A stretch of DNA of 64,000 nt from Styela clava. Lineage: Eukaryota > Chordata > Ascidiacea > Stolidobranchia > Styelidae. Positions 1-10,121 of the stretch are shown here, in pieces (position 1 is the first letter of the stretch; every line of letters starts with the position of its first letter). The notes beneath the pieces were generated by a model. The model searched no databases and was not told where the DNA came from. It saw only the letters and a list, made by a program, of their open reading frames with translations. The position numbers and the translations under genes were made by a program. The stretch is taken from the NCBI RefSeq assembly GCF_964204865.1, contig NC_135254.1, forward strand, positions 10,855,001-10,919,000, written 5' to 3'.

Positions 1-146
1 TCTTGTAAAAGTCTCTGAAGAAAGACTTGTTTGCATCAGTGGAATTAGATAGCCATGATGGATTTGGAATTTTATTTTTCTCAATTCAGAAAATACTTGT
101 CTCTATTTTTCCTTGAAAACGGTCACAGTTTTTTAGACAATTCAGA
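1..146. repeat. Segmental-duplication fragment, direct copy of 12,815-12,955
   Basis: This stretch matches 12,815-12,955 in the same orientation with few differences; both include the runs gacttgtttgcatc and gaaaacggtcacagtt. In the second place it lies next to the inner end of the right kelch copy, so part of the cluster core recurs at the left edge of the window. The duplication probably continues beyond position 1. Confidence 0.8.
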
Positions 147-183
147 TTGTTGGCAAGAAATTAGTGGTATTACAATAACATCC

Positions 184-401
184 GGCGCACACGAAAAGTA
201 TGTACTGATATGGAAGTAACTAATTTTGATCGTCCTTATTCTATCGAGTTGAGTAAAGGGACTGAAACCTATGAACAGGGGGTATATTCACTTGGCTAAC
301 ACAGACAATCACCGAACTCGTAATAGAACTAAAATAAGGAAAACATGAATAAAATTATGCTCTGACCCTAACCTGGTACACATATATACTAGGGGAGTAC
401 C
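184..401 (+). mobile_element. Merlin-like MITE (218 bp) with perfect 8-bp TSD
   Basis: Starts ggcgcac...agtatgtact and ends ggtacacatatatactaggggagtacc, so the ends are imperfect inverted repeats. It is flanked on both sides by the same 8 bases, taacatcc (176-183 and 402-409). No coding capacity. Same family as the elements at 844, 3420, 6052, 8683, 15920, 22768 and 24234. Ends in GG plus an 8-bp duplication are typical of Merlin elements; hAT and P are alternatives with 8-bp TSDs but other termini. Confidence 0.8.
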
Positions 402-657
402 TAACATCCAACCAGTACCCCGCGACAAAATATTTCAAACCCCGTAAATTATGCGTTGCTGTTATATAAAGCTAAAAAGAACATCTACTTAACTCTCATA
501 AAAACATACATTTGAAATATAGTGACATACATAACACCCAACATAATTTAACTAAGCTAACCTCTTTAGACAGGTGAATAACATAGTCACTTCAGGTATG
601 AAAATCTTTCTGTGCAATTTCCTAAACTGCCATAAATTTCAAACACAATACAAGCTA
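402..657. repeat. Cluster flank, direct copy of 15,488-15,734
   Basis: From about 446 onward (aattatgcgttgctg) the sequence matches 15,488-15,734, apart from an indel near 550. It forms the left boundary of the tandem array at 658 and also precedes copy 6, so it represents the sequence that flanked the original unit before tandem amplification. I see no gene in it. Confidence 0.75.
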
Positions 658-843
658 GAATATATACATATATCTTCACAAGAAGCCGATATAACGAGTT
701 TCTTGTGTGTTGCCCCGGTTGACGGGTGTTTGCCTTGATACGAGCTGGTAAACACACTATTTCGGTAAACAATCGTATAGTTGCTCTCAGTCGGGAAATG
801 ACATGTTTTCCCCTTATTTGAATTTATTTGAAACAATTTGCTC

Positions 844-1056
844 GGCGCGCTAGGAGTGTGTGCACCAATATGGAGGTAACTAATTTTGTTCGTTTACTTC
901 ACATCAAGCTGTGTAAAGGGATTGAAACCTATCTGCAGGGGGTATATTCACTTGGCTAACACAGTCAGTCCCCGACCTCGTAATAGAACTAAATTAGGTA
1001 AATCGGAATAAAATTATGGCCTAACCCCAACCTAGTACACACACTACGGGAGTACC
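844..1056 (+). mobile_element. Merlin-like MITE, array unit 1
   Basis: Same element as 15,920-16,132, carried within the tandem unit. It runs from ggcgcgctaggagtgtgtg to acacactacgggagtacc. The left target duplication atttgctc is intact and the right one has diverged to ctttgccc. Confidence 0.75.
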
Positions 1057-2167
1057 CTTTGCCCAGTATTACAGCTAAAGTTTGTTATATATTCGCTCAA
1101 TATCTTCAGAGAGTGTTTTCAGTTTTTCTCAAGTAGATAACAGTTATAAAAATTGACGTGTAGGAACGAACGGCTAACTTGTCGAATTTGTTGAAATAAA
1201 AACAATTCATCTTTTTCCGAATTTGAATTATAGTTTATTCAACTTCTTCAACATCTTTCCAAACATGGTTTGAAAGGCATGTGATATACTACAACTATAA
1301 CTGGGGTTTTCTACCTTTAAAATCCGAAATCTTGAACAGGTCCCACTATTAGGCCATCATGAAAACTGATTAGTAAAAATAAATTGTGATTTGTGTATTT
1401 CGAATCTGTATTATTTGCAAACCTCCTGTAACGTTTTGCGTAATTCACTTAACTAATGCACTACCAAGCCTTACACCAGATACCGCTTGAATGATGGACC
1501 GCATAATAATTTGCTTTTACTTTGCGCCCCTTCCATCCACTGATCCGAAATAGGGGAATGTATTCGCCTGAATTATGTTTAGTAAACGGGGGAATTTTTA
1601 GCAGTGTTTTCGTTTGATTTTCTTTTCCAAATTCATTGCGATTAGCAGTATCCTACAAGAATGGCGTACCAGTTATTTACATAAACGGGAATTTTTTGAG
1701 AATTTTTTGCTTGGAGTCAGTAGGTTATTTTACTAATTATTAATTAAGCTTGAATTTAATATTTTTTGTTATTTCTACATCTTAATATTTGAGGTAAGCA
1801 GGTCTCAAACTAAAATATTACGGCAAATCAAAAGGTGTTAAATTTCAATAATTGTAGTCAATGAAGCACACACGGAGATTTGAAGTAGAGTGAACAAATA
1901 AAATATGGAATTTCATTGGGATGAATATCGACAGAAACAACGATCCACGTATGAATTCAGTCATACCAAAAACGCATTCTTTTCGCGTGTCGTTCACGTT
2001 TAGTATAATTTGTATTCATGTATATTTATAACAAAAACATGCAAACTTGATACAAAAATAGTAAGAGGGTTAAACAATACAGCCGGCCGATCTCGACTGG
2101 ACCACATGTCTTCAGATAGGCGGAGTGCCCTATTTCTTATGATAAAACGATGAAATATTTTTGTATT

Positions 2168-2173
2168 TTTATT
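2168..2173 (-). terminator. Polyadenylation signal AATAAA of CBM21 copy 1
   Basis: AATAAA on the minus strand (tttatt on plus), about 55 bases past the stop codon of copy 1. The equivalent hexamer follows most other copies, for example on the plus strand after copy 5 near 14,911. Confidence 0.5.
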
Positions 2174-2225
2174 AAATATCGAATAAAAATAAAATTAAAT
2201 AATGAAAATAAAGATCAGTAGGAAA

Positions 2226-3086
2226 TCATAGTTTTGATTTCCTAAACTTCTTCATAGAAAAGATTTTTGCAAATCGTCGCAAAAATCCTCCTTTCTTTTT
2301 CCTTCCTGCAACTTCTGGCAAAGCGGTGAATTTTTGCTCATTATTAGACGTTGGTATCGCATCATTGGAAATGATTTCAGGAATTGACAGTAGTTCTGTT
2401 GTCTGTGGCAATGATGCTGACTCTTCTCCTAATTGAACCTGAGCATTATCAGCATCTCGAATATCACCACTCTCTCGACATGGGGTTTCCAAATGTTGGG
2501 TAAACGATTCCAACCGCGAATCGCCACCCTGTTTTATTTGTAACTGCAACATTTGATTGTTTTTCACTGGTAAACAATCATCGAATGTTTTATGACAATT
2601 TATTTCAGGTTCGTCTTTGATTACTTCCTTTATTGAAGGCGAGGTGGACGAAGTTGAATCTTTTTCACACAAAGCATCTGGTTTTTGCAGAATGCTAACA
2701 TCAGAAGTAGTTGGGGGAGTGGATATAATATATCTTGATATTGTATAGTTGTTTCCATTGTTGTTATCCCATGTTGTGCAACTATTCTGGAAACCACTGA
2801 GTGCGAAAATAGCGACCTCGCTTTCCTCCGGCCAGTTTACTTTGAAACTGAATAAATCGATGGCACCATCTCCTTCCTGCCACACTGCCTCTACATCGGA
2901 AAATGTATTCCACTTGTCGAACGAAATTTTTGAGAAAATGTTTTTTTCGTAAACTACGTTCTTGACTCCGATTTGGCCCATTATCTCCCTTTCGTCCCAT
3001 ACGAGATCAGTAAGGGCTAAATTTGTCGCGTAAACCAAAGCCCGACGTTCCTCGACTTTAGTCGTAAGTTCTTCAATAACGTCCAT
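2226..3086 (-). CDS. CBM21-domain protein, copy 1 (PP1 glycogen-targeting-subunit-like), 286 aa
   Basis: Single-exon ORF, opened by the first ATG after an in-frame TGA. Residues about 39-116 read as a carbohydrate-binding module of family CBM21: VKNVVYEK (41-48), FDKW (56-59), an acidic-aromatic strand FSFKV (79-83) and the diagnostic WDNNNGNNY (106-114). In animals this module sits in PPP1R3 proteins, which bring protein phosphatase 1 to glycogen. Residues ~120-255 are polar and S/T/E-rich, probably disordered. The last ~24 residues are strongly basic with interspersed aromatics (GRKKKGGFLRRFAKIF...), a possible membrane or nucleic-acid contact. No canonical RVxF PP1-docking motif precedes the module, so PP1 binding is unproven. 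This copy differs from the others by IEEL at 4-7 and NIFSKIS around 49-55. A TATAAA lies at 3096-3101, unusually close to the ATG. Domain call is from motif recognition, not a search. Confidence 0.82.
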   Translation of the reverse strand: MDVIEELTTKVEERRALVYATNLALTDLVWDEREIMGQIGVKNVVYEKNIFSKISFDKWNTFSDVEAVWQEGDGAIDLFSFKVNWPEESEVAIFALSGFQNSCTTWDNNNGNNYTISRYIISTPPTTSDVSILQKPDALCEKDSTSSTSPSIKEVIKDEPEINCHKTFDDCLPVKNNQMLQLQIKQGGDSRLESFTQHLETPCRESGDIRDADNAQVQLGEESASLPQTTELLSIPEIISNDAIPTSNNEQKFTALPEVAGRKKKGGFLRRFAKIFSMKKFRKSKL

Positions 3087-3177
3087 TTTCGAGAATTTAT
3101 ATCGACCTCAACCGCCCGATTAAAAAATGAATAAATTTTGCTTTATATTTCATTTTGAAATAAATTACGAATGTTTG

Positions 3178-3185
3178 TGACGTCA
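3178..3185. promoter_or_regulatory. CRE/ATF site TGACGTCA upstream of copy 1
   Basis: Perfect palindromic cAMP-response element about 92 bp upstream of the ATG. The same octamer is unchanged at the equivalent place of all six copies. Function is inferred from the motif only. Confidence 0.55.
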
Positions 3186-3419
3186 CAATATCAGAATAGT
3201 GTCCGATCAAGACTGAAAGCATTTCATCACTGAGAATATATACATATATCTTCACAAGAAGCCGATATAACGAGTTTCTTGTGTGTTGCCCCGGTTGACG
3301 GGTGTTTGCCTTGATACGTGCTGGTAAACACACTATTTCGGTAAACAATCGTATAGTTGCTCTCAGTCGGGAAATGACATGTTTTCCCCTTATTTAAAAT
3401 TATTTGAAACAATTTGCTC

Positions 3420-3633
3420 GGCGCGCAAGAAGTGTGTGTACCAATATGGAGGTAACTAAGTTTGTTCGTTTACTTCACATCAAGCTGTGTAAAGGGATTG
3501 AAACCCATATGCAGGGGGTATATTCACTTGGCTAACACAGTCAGTCGCCGACCTCGTAATAGAACTAAATTAGGGAAAATCGGAATAAAATTATGGCCTA
3601 ACCCCAACCTAGTACACACACTACTGGAGTACC
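3420..3633 (+). mobile_element. Merlin-like MITE, array unit 2
   Basis: Copy of the 844-1056 element at the same place in unit 2, with left flank atttgctc. A 93-codon ORF from 3462 crosses it and is chance. Confidence 0.75.
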
Positions 3634-4855
3634 CTTTGCCCAGTATTACAGCTAAAGTTTGTTATATATTCGCTCAATATCTGCAAAACATTTTTAAATT
3701 GAATAAAAATCTACCTTCCCAGAAGAAATTTGGAAGGATTTGAGTTTTCAGTTTTTCCCAAGTAGATAACAGTTATAAAAATTGACGTGTAGGAACGAAC
3801 GGCTAACTTGTCGAATTTGTTGGAATAAAAACAATTCATCTTTTTCCGAATTTGAATTATAGTTTATTCAACTTCTTCAACATTTTTCCAAACATGGTTT
3901 GAAAGGCATGTGATATACTACAACTATAACTGGGGTTTTCTACCTTTAAAATCCGAAATCTTGAACAGGTCCCACTATTAAGCCATCATGAAAACTGATT
4001 AGTAAAAATAAATTGTGATTTGTGTATTTCGAATCTGTATTATTTGCAAACCTCCTGTAACGTTTAGCGTAATTCACCTAACTAATGCACTACCAAGCCT
4101 TACACCAGATACCGCTTGGATCATAGACCGCATAATAATTTGCTTTTTCTTTGCGCTCCTCTCATCCACTGATCCGAAATAGGGGAATGTAGTCGCCTGA
4201 ATTATGTTTAGTAAACGGGGGAATTTTTAGCAGTGTTTTCGTTTGATTTTCTTTCCCAAATTCATTGCGATTAGCAGTATCCTACAAGAATGGCGTACCA
4301 GTTATTTACATAAACGGGAATTTTTTGAGAATTTTTTGCTTGGAGTCAGTAGGTTATTTTACTAATTATTAATTAAGCTTAAATTTAATATTTTTTGTTA
4401 TTTCTACATCTTAATATTTGAGGTAAGCAGGTCTCAGACTACAATATTACGGCAAATCAAAAGGTGTTAAATTTCAATAATTGTAGTCAATGAAGCGCAC
4501 GCGGAGATTTGAAGTGGAGTGAACAAATAAATTATGGAATTACATTGGGATGAATATCGACAGAAAAAACGATCCACGGAATGAATTCAAACCTACCAAA
4601 AACGCATTCTCTTCACGTGTCGTTCACGATTAGTATAATTCGTATTCATGTATATTTATAACAAAAACATGCAAACTTGATACAAAAATAGTAAGAGGGT
4701 TAAACAATACAGCCGGCCGATCTCGACTGGACCATGTGTCTTCAGATAGGCGGATTGCCCTATTTCCTATGATTAAACGATGAAATATTTTTGTATTTTT
4801 ATTAAATATCGAAAAAAAATAAAATTAAATAATGAAAATAAAGATCAGTAGGAAA

Positions 4856-5715
4856 TCATAGTTTTGATTTCCTAAACTTCTTCATAGAAAAGATTTTTGC
4901 AAATCGTCGAAAAAATCCTCCTTTCTTTTTCCTTCCTGCAACTTCTGGCAAAGCGGTGAATTTTTGCTCATTATTAGACGTTGGTATCGTATCGTTGGAA
5001 ATGATTTCAGGAATTGACAGTAGTTCTGTTGTCTGTGGCAATGATGCTGACTCTTCTCCTAATTGAACGTGAGCATTATTAGCATCCCAAATATCACCAC
5101 TCTCTCGACACGGGGTTTCCGAATGTTGGGTAAACGATTCCAACCGCGAATCGCCACCCTGTTTTATTTGTAACTGCAATATTTGATTGTCTTTCGCTGG
5201 TAAACAATTATTGAATGTTTTATGACAATTTATTTCAGGTTCGTCTTTGATTACTTCCTTTATTGAAGGCGAGGTGGACAAAGTTGAATCTTTTTCACTC
5301 AAAGCATCTGGTTTTTGTAGTATGCTAACATCATATGTAGTTGTAGGAATGGATGCAATATATCTTGATATTGTATAGTTGTTTCCATTGTTGTTATCCC
5401 ATGTTGTGCAACTATTCTGGGAACCACTGAGTGCGAAAATAGCGACCTCGCTTTCCTCCGGCCAGTTTACTTTGAAACTGAATAAATCGATGGCACCATC
5501 TCCTTTCTGCCACACTGCCTCTACATCGGAAATGTATTCCACTTGTCGAACGAAATTCTTGAGAAAACGTTTTTTTCGTACACTACGTTCTTGACTCCGA
5601 TTTGGCCCATTATCTCCCTTTCGTCCCATACGAGATCAGTAAGAGCTAAATTTGTCGCGTAAACCAAAGCCCGACGTTCCTCGACTTTAGTCATAAGTCC
5701 TTCAATAACCTTCAT
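4856..5715 (-). pseudogene. CBM21-domain gene copy 2, single-base frameshift
   Basis: Homologous to copy 1 over its whole length. One A is missing from the aaaa run near 5,529-5,532, within the codons for the TFSDVE segment of the CBM21 module. The correct frame from the ATG (MKVIEGLMTK) therefore stops after 64 codons (5521-5715). The remaining module, linker and basic tail stay open in the next frame to the normal stop at 4856. The body is otherwise undamaged, so inactivation looks recent, or the missing base is a sequencing error in a homopolymer. Confidence 0.8.
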
Positions 5716-5808
5716 TTTCGAGAATTTATATCGACCTCAACCGCCCGATCAAAAAATGAATAAATTTTGCTTCATATTTCCTCTTTCGAAATAAATTACC
5801 AATGTTTG

Positions 5809-5816
5809 TGACGTCA
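5809..5816. promoter_or_regulatory. CRE/ATF site TGACGTCA upstream of copy 2
   Basis: Perfect octamer at the position equivalent to 3178-3185, kept although the gene behind it is frameshifted. Confidence 0.45.
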
Positions 5817-6051
5817 CAATATCAGAATAGTGTACGATCAAGACTGAAAGCATTTGCATCGCTGAGAATATATACATATATCTTCACAAGAAGCCGATAT
5901 AACGAGTTTCTTGTGTGTTGCCCCGGTTGACCGGTGTTTGCCTTGATACGAGCTGGTAAACACACTATTTCGGTAAACAATCGTATAGTTGCTCTTAGTC
6001 GGGAAATGACATGTTTTCCCCTTATTTAAAATTATTTGAAATAATTTGCTC

Positions 6052-6265
6052 GGCGCGCAAGAAGTGTGTGTACCAAAATGAAGGTAACTCATTTTGTTCG
6101 TTTACTTCTCATCAAGCTGTGTAAAGGGATTGAAACCCATATGCAGGGGGTATATTCACTTGGCTAACACAGTCAGTCCCCGACCTCGTAATAGAATTAA
6201 ATTAGGGAAAATCGGAATAAAATTATGGCCTAACCCCGACCTAGTACACACACTACGGGAGTACT
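6052..6265 (+). mobile_element. Merlin-like MITE, array unit 3
   Basis: Copy of the 844-1056 element at the same place in unit 3; its right end reads gggagtact. Confidence 0.72.
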
Positions 6266-7487
6266 CTTTGCCCAGTATTACAGCTAAAGTTTGTTATATA
6301 TTCGCTCAATATCTGCAAAAAAATTTTAAATTGAATAAAAATCTATCTTCCCAGAAGAAATTTGGAAGGATTTGAGTTTTCAGTTTTTCTCAAGTAGATA
6401 ACAGTTATAAAATTTAACGTGTAGGAACGAACGGCTAACTTGTCGAATTTGTTGGAATAAAAACAATTCATCTTTTTCCGAATTTGAATTATAGTTTATT
6501 CAACTTCTCCAACATCTTTTCAAACATGGTTTGAAAGGCATGTGATATACTACAACTATAACTGGGGTTTTCTACCTTTAAAATCCGAAATCTTGAACAG
6601 GTCCCACTATTAAGCCATCATGAAAACTGATTAGTAAAAATAAATTGTGATTTGTGTATTTCGAATCTGTATTATTTGCAAACCTCCTGTAACGTTTAGC
6701 GTAATTCACTTAACTAATGCACTACCAAGCCTTACACCAGATACCGCTTGGATCATAGACCGCATAATAATTTGCTTTTACTTTGCGCTCCTTTCATTCA
6801 CTGATCCGAAATAGGGGAATGTATTCGCCTGAATTATGTTTAGTAAACGAGGGAATTTTTAGCAGTGTTTTCGTTTGATTTTTTTTTCCAAATTCATTGC
6901 GCTTAGCAGTATCCTACAAGAATGGCGTACCAGTTATTTACATAAACGGGAATTTTTTGAGAATTTTTTGCTTGGAGTCAGTAGGTTATTTTACTAATTA
7001 TTAATTAAGCTTAAATTTAATATTTTTTGTTATTTCTACATCTTAATATTTGAGGTAAGCAGGTCTCAAACTACAATATTACGGCAAATCAAAAGGTGTT
7101 AAATTTCAATAACTGTAGTCAATGAAGCGCACACGGAGATTTGAAGTAGAGTGAACAAATAAAATATGGAATTACATTGGGATGAATATCGACAGAAAAA
7201 ACGATCCACGGAATGAATTCAATCCTACCAAAAACGCATTCTCTCCGCGTGTCGTTCACGTTTAGTATAATTCGTATTCATGTATATTTATAACAAAAAC
7301 ATGCAAACTTGATACAAAAATAGTAAGAGGATTAAACAATACAGCCGGCCGATCTCGACTGGACCACGTGTCTTCAGATAGGCGGATTGCCCTATTTCTT
7401 ATGATTAAACGATGAAATATTTTTGTATTTTTATCAAATATCAAATATAAATAAAATTAAATAATGAAAATAAAGATCAGTAGGAAA

Positions 7488-8348
7488 TCATAGTTTTGAT
7501 TTCCTAAACTTCTTCATAGAAAAGATTTTTGCAAATCGTCGAAAAAATCCTCCTTTCTTTTTCCTTCCTGCAACTTCTGGCAAAGTGGTGAATTTTTGCT
7601 CATTATTAGACGTTGGTATCGTATCATTGGAAATGATTTCAGGAATTGACAGTAGTTCTGTTGTCTGTGGAAATGATGCTGACTCTTCTCCTAATTGAAC
7701 CTGAGCATTATCAGCATCCCAAATATCACCACTCTCTCGACACGGGGTTTCCGAATGTTGGGTAAACGATTCCAACCGCAAATCGCCACCCTGTTTAATT
7801 TGTAACTGCAACATTTGATTGTCTTTCGCTGGTAAACAATCATTGAATTTTTTATGACAATTTATTTCAGGTTCGTCTTTGATTACTTCCTTTATTGACG
7901 GCGAGGTGGACAAAGTTGAATCTTTTTCACTCAAAGCATCTGGTTTTTGCAGAATGCTAACATCAGATGTAGTTGTAGGAATGGATGCAATATATCTTGA
8001 TATTGTATAGTTGTTTCCATTGTTGTTATCCCATGTTGTGCAACCATTCTGGAAACCATTGAGTGCAAAAATAGCGACCTCGCTTTCCTCCGGCCAGTTT
8101 ACTTTGAAACTGAATAAATCGATGGCACCATCTCCTGTCTGCCACACTGCCTCTACATCGGAAAATGTATTCCACTTGTCGAACGAAATTCTTGAGAAAA
8201 CGTTTTTTTCGTAAACTACGTTCTTGACTCCGATTTGGCCCATTATCTCCCTTTCGTCCCATACGAGATCAGTAAGGGCTAAATTTGTCGCGTAAACCAA
8301 AGCCCGACGTTCCTCGACTTTAGTCGTAAGTCCTTCAATAACGTCCAT
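7488..8348 (-). CDS. CBM21-domain protein, copy 3, 286 aa
   Basis: Intact, same length and architecture as copy 1: short N-terminus, CBM21 module with WDNNNGNNY at 106-114, polar linker and basic tail ending KFRKSKL. It differs by scattered substitutions, for example VWQTGDG for VWQEGDG, ALNGF for ALSGF and CHKKFND for CHKTFDD. Upstream lie TATAAA close to the ATG and a perfect CRE at 8440-8447. Because four copies stay open while carrying several amino-acid changes, more than one is probably still expressed or only very recently released from constraint; a dN/dS calculation would decide. Confidence 0.8.
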   Translation of the reverse strand: MDVIEGLTTKVEERRALVYATNLALTDLVWDEREIMGQIGVKNVVYEKNVFSRISFDKWNTFSDVEAVWQTGDGAIDLFSFKVNWPEESEVAIFALNGFQNGCTTWDNNNGNNYTISRYIASIPTTTSDVSILQKPDALSEKDSTLSTSPSIKEVIKDEPEINCHKKFNDCLPAKDNQMLQLQIKQGGDLRLESFTQHSETPCRESGDIWDADNAQVQLGEESASFPQTTELLSIPEIISNDTIPTSNNEQKFTTLPEVAGRKKKGGFFRRFAKIFSMKKFRKSKL

Positions 8349-8439
8349 TTTCTAGAATTTATATCGACCTCAACCGCCCGATCAAAAAATGAATGAATTT
8401 TGCTTTATATTTCATTTTGAAATAAATTACCAATGTTTG

Positions 8440-8447
8440 TGACGTCA
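8440..8447. promoter_or_regulatory. CRE/ATF site TGACGTCA upstream of copy 3
   Basis: Perfect octamer about 92 bp upstream of the copy 3 ATG, flanked as in copies 1 and 4 (tgtttg...caatatcagaata). Confidence 0.55.
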
Positions 8448-8682
8448 CAATATCAGAATAGTGTCAGATCAAGACTGAAAGCATTTGCATCACTGAGAAT
8501 ATATACATATATCTTCACAAGAAGCCGATATAACGAGTTTCTTGTGTGTTGCCCCGGTTGACGGGTGTTTGCCTTGATACGAGCTGGTAAACACACTATT
8601 TCGGTAAACAATCGTATAGTTGCTCTCAGTCGAGAAATGACATGTTTTCCCCTTATTTAAAATTATTTGAAACAATTTGCTC

Positions 8683-8895
8683 GGCGCGCAAGAAGTGTGT
8701 GTACCAATATGGAGGTAACTAAGTTTGTTCGTTCACTTCACATCACCTGTGTAAAGGGATTGAAACCCATATGCAGGGGGTATATTCACTTGGCTAACAC
8801 AGTCAGTCCCCGACCTCGTAATAGAACTAAATTAGGGAAAATCGGAATAAAATTATGGCCTAACCCCAACCTAGTACACACATTACGGGAGTACC
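8683..8895 (+). mobile_element. Merlin-like MITE, array unit 4
   Basis: Copy of the 844-1056 element at the same place in unit 4. Flanks are atttgctc (left) and atttgtcc (right), a target duplication with two changes. Confidence 0.75.
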
Positions 8896-10121
8896 ATTTG
8901 TCCAGTATTACAGCTAAAGTTTGTTATATATTCGCTCAATATCTGCAAAACATTTTTAAATTGAATAAAAATCAACCTTCCCAGAAAAAATTTGGAAGGA
9001 TTTGAGTTTTCAGTTTTTCTCAAGTAGATAACAGTTATAAAAATTGACGTGTAAGAACGAACGGCTGACTTGTCGAATTTGTTGGAATAAAAACAATTCA
9101 TCTTTTTCTGAATTTGAATTATAGTTTATTCAACTTCTTCAACATCTTTCCAAACATGGTTTGAAAGGCATGTGATATACTACAACTATAACTGGGGTTT
9201 TCTACCTTTAAAATCCGAAATCTTGAACAGGTCCCACTATTAAGCCATCATGAAAACTGATTAGTAAAAATAAATTGTGATTTGTGTATTTCTAATCTGT
9301 ATTATTTGCAAACCTCCTGTAACGTTCAGCGTAACTCACTTAACTAATGCACCACCAAGCCTTACAACACATACCGCTTGGATCATATATCGCATAATAC
9401 GGTATAAATTACTTACTTTGCGCTGCTTCATTGCCTGATCCGAAATAGGGGAATGTATTCGCCTGAATTATGTTTAGTAAACGGGGGAATTTTTAGCAGT
9501 GTTTTCGTTTGATTTTCTTTCCCAAATTCATTGCGATTAGCAGTATCCTACAAGAATGGCGTACCAGTTATTTACATAAACGGGAATTTTTTGAGAATTT
9601 TTTGCTTGGAGTCAGTAGGTTATTTTACTAATTATTAATTAAGCTTATATTTAATATTTTTTGTTATTTCTACATCTTAATATTTAAGGTAAGCAGGTCT
9701 CAAACTAAAATATTACGGCAAATCAAAAGATGTTAAATTTCAATATTTGTAGTCAATGAAGCGCACATGGAGATTTGAAGTAGAGTGAACAAATAAAATA
9801 TGGAATTACATTGGGATGAATATCGACAGAAAAAACGATCCACGGAATGACTTCAATCCTACAAAAAACGCATTCTCTTCGCGTGTCGTTCACGATTAGT
9901 ATAATTCGTATTCATGTATATTTATAACAAAAACATGCAAACTTGATACAAAAATAGTAAGTGGGTTAAACAGTACAGCCGGCCGATCTCGACTGGACCA
10001 CGTGTCTTCAGATAGGCGGATTGCCCTATTTCTTATAATTAAACCATGAAATATTTTTGTATTTTTAATAAATATCGAATAAAATGAAAGTTAAATAATG
10101 AAAATAAAGATCAGTAGGAAA

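Noticed and set aside
2305..2308. Possible PP1-docking motif in the CBM21 protein (KVNW, residues 82-85)
   Set aside because: It lies inside a strand of the predicted CBM21 fold and would be buried; not taken as RVxF.
2749..2952. 67-codon antisense ORF found again in copies 2-6
   Set aside because: It lies opposite the conserved CBM21 codons and is repeated only because the sense gene is; no codon or motif signal of its own.
3462..3743. 93- to 112-codon ORFs repeated at 3462, 6094 and 8667
   Set aside because: They run through the MITE and its flank, and the frame is not kept in units 1 and 6.
4856..5629. 257-codon ORF starting MGRKGDNGP
   Set aside because: Only the part from SDVEAVW onward is the real CBM21 frame; the first ~30 residues are an out-of-frame reading created by the 1-bp deletion in copy 2.
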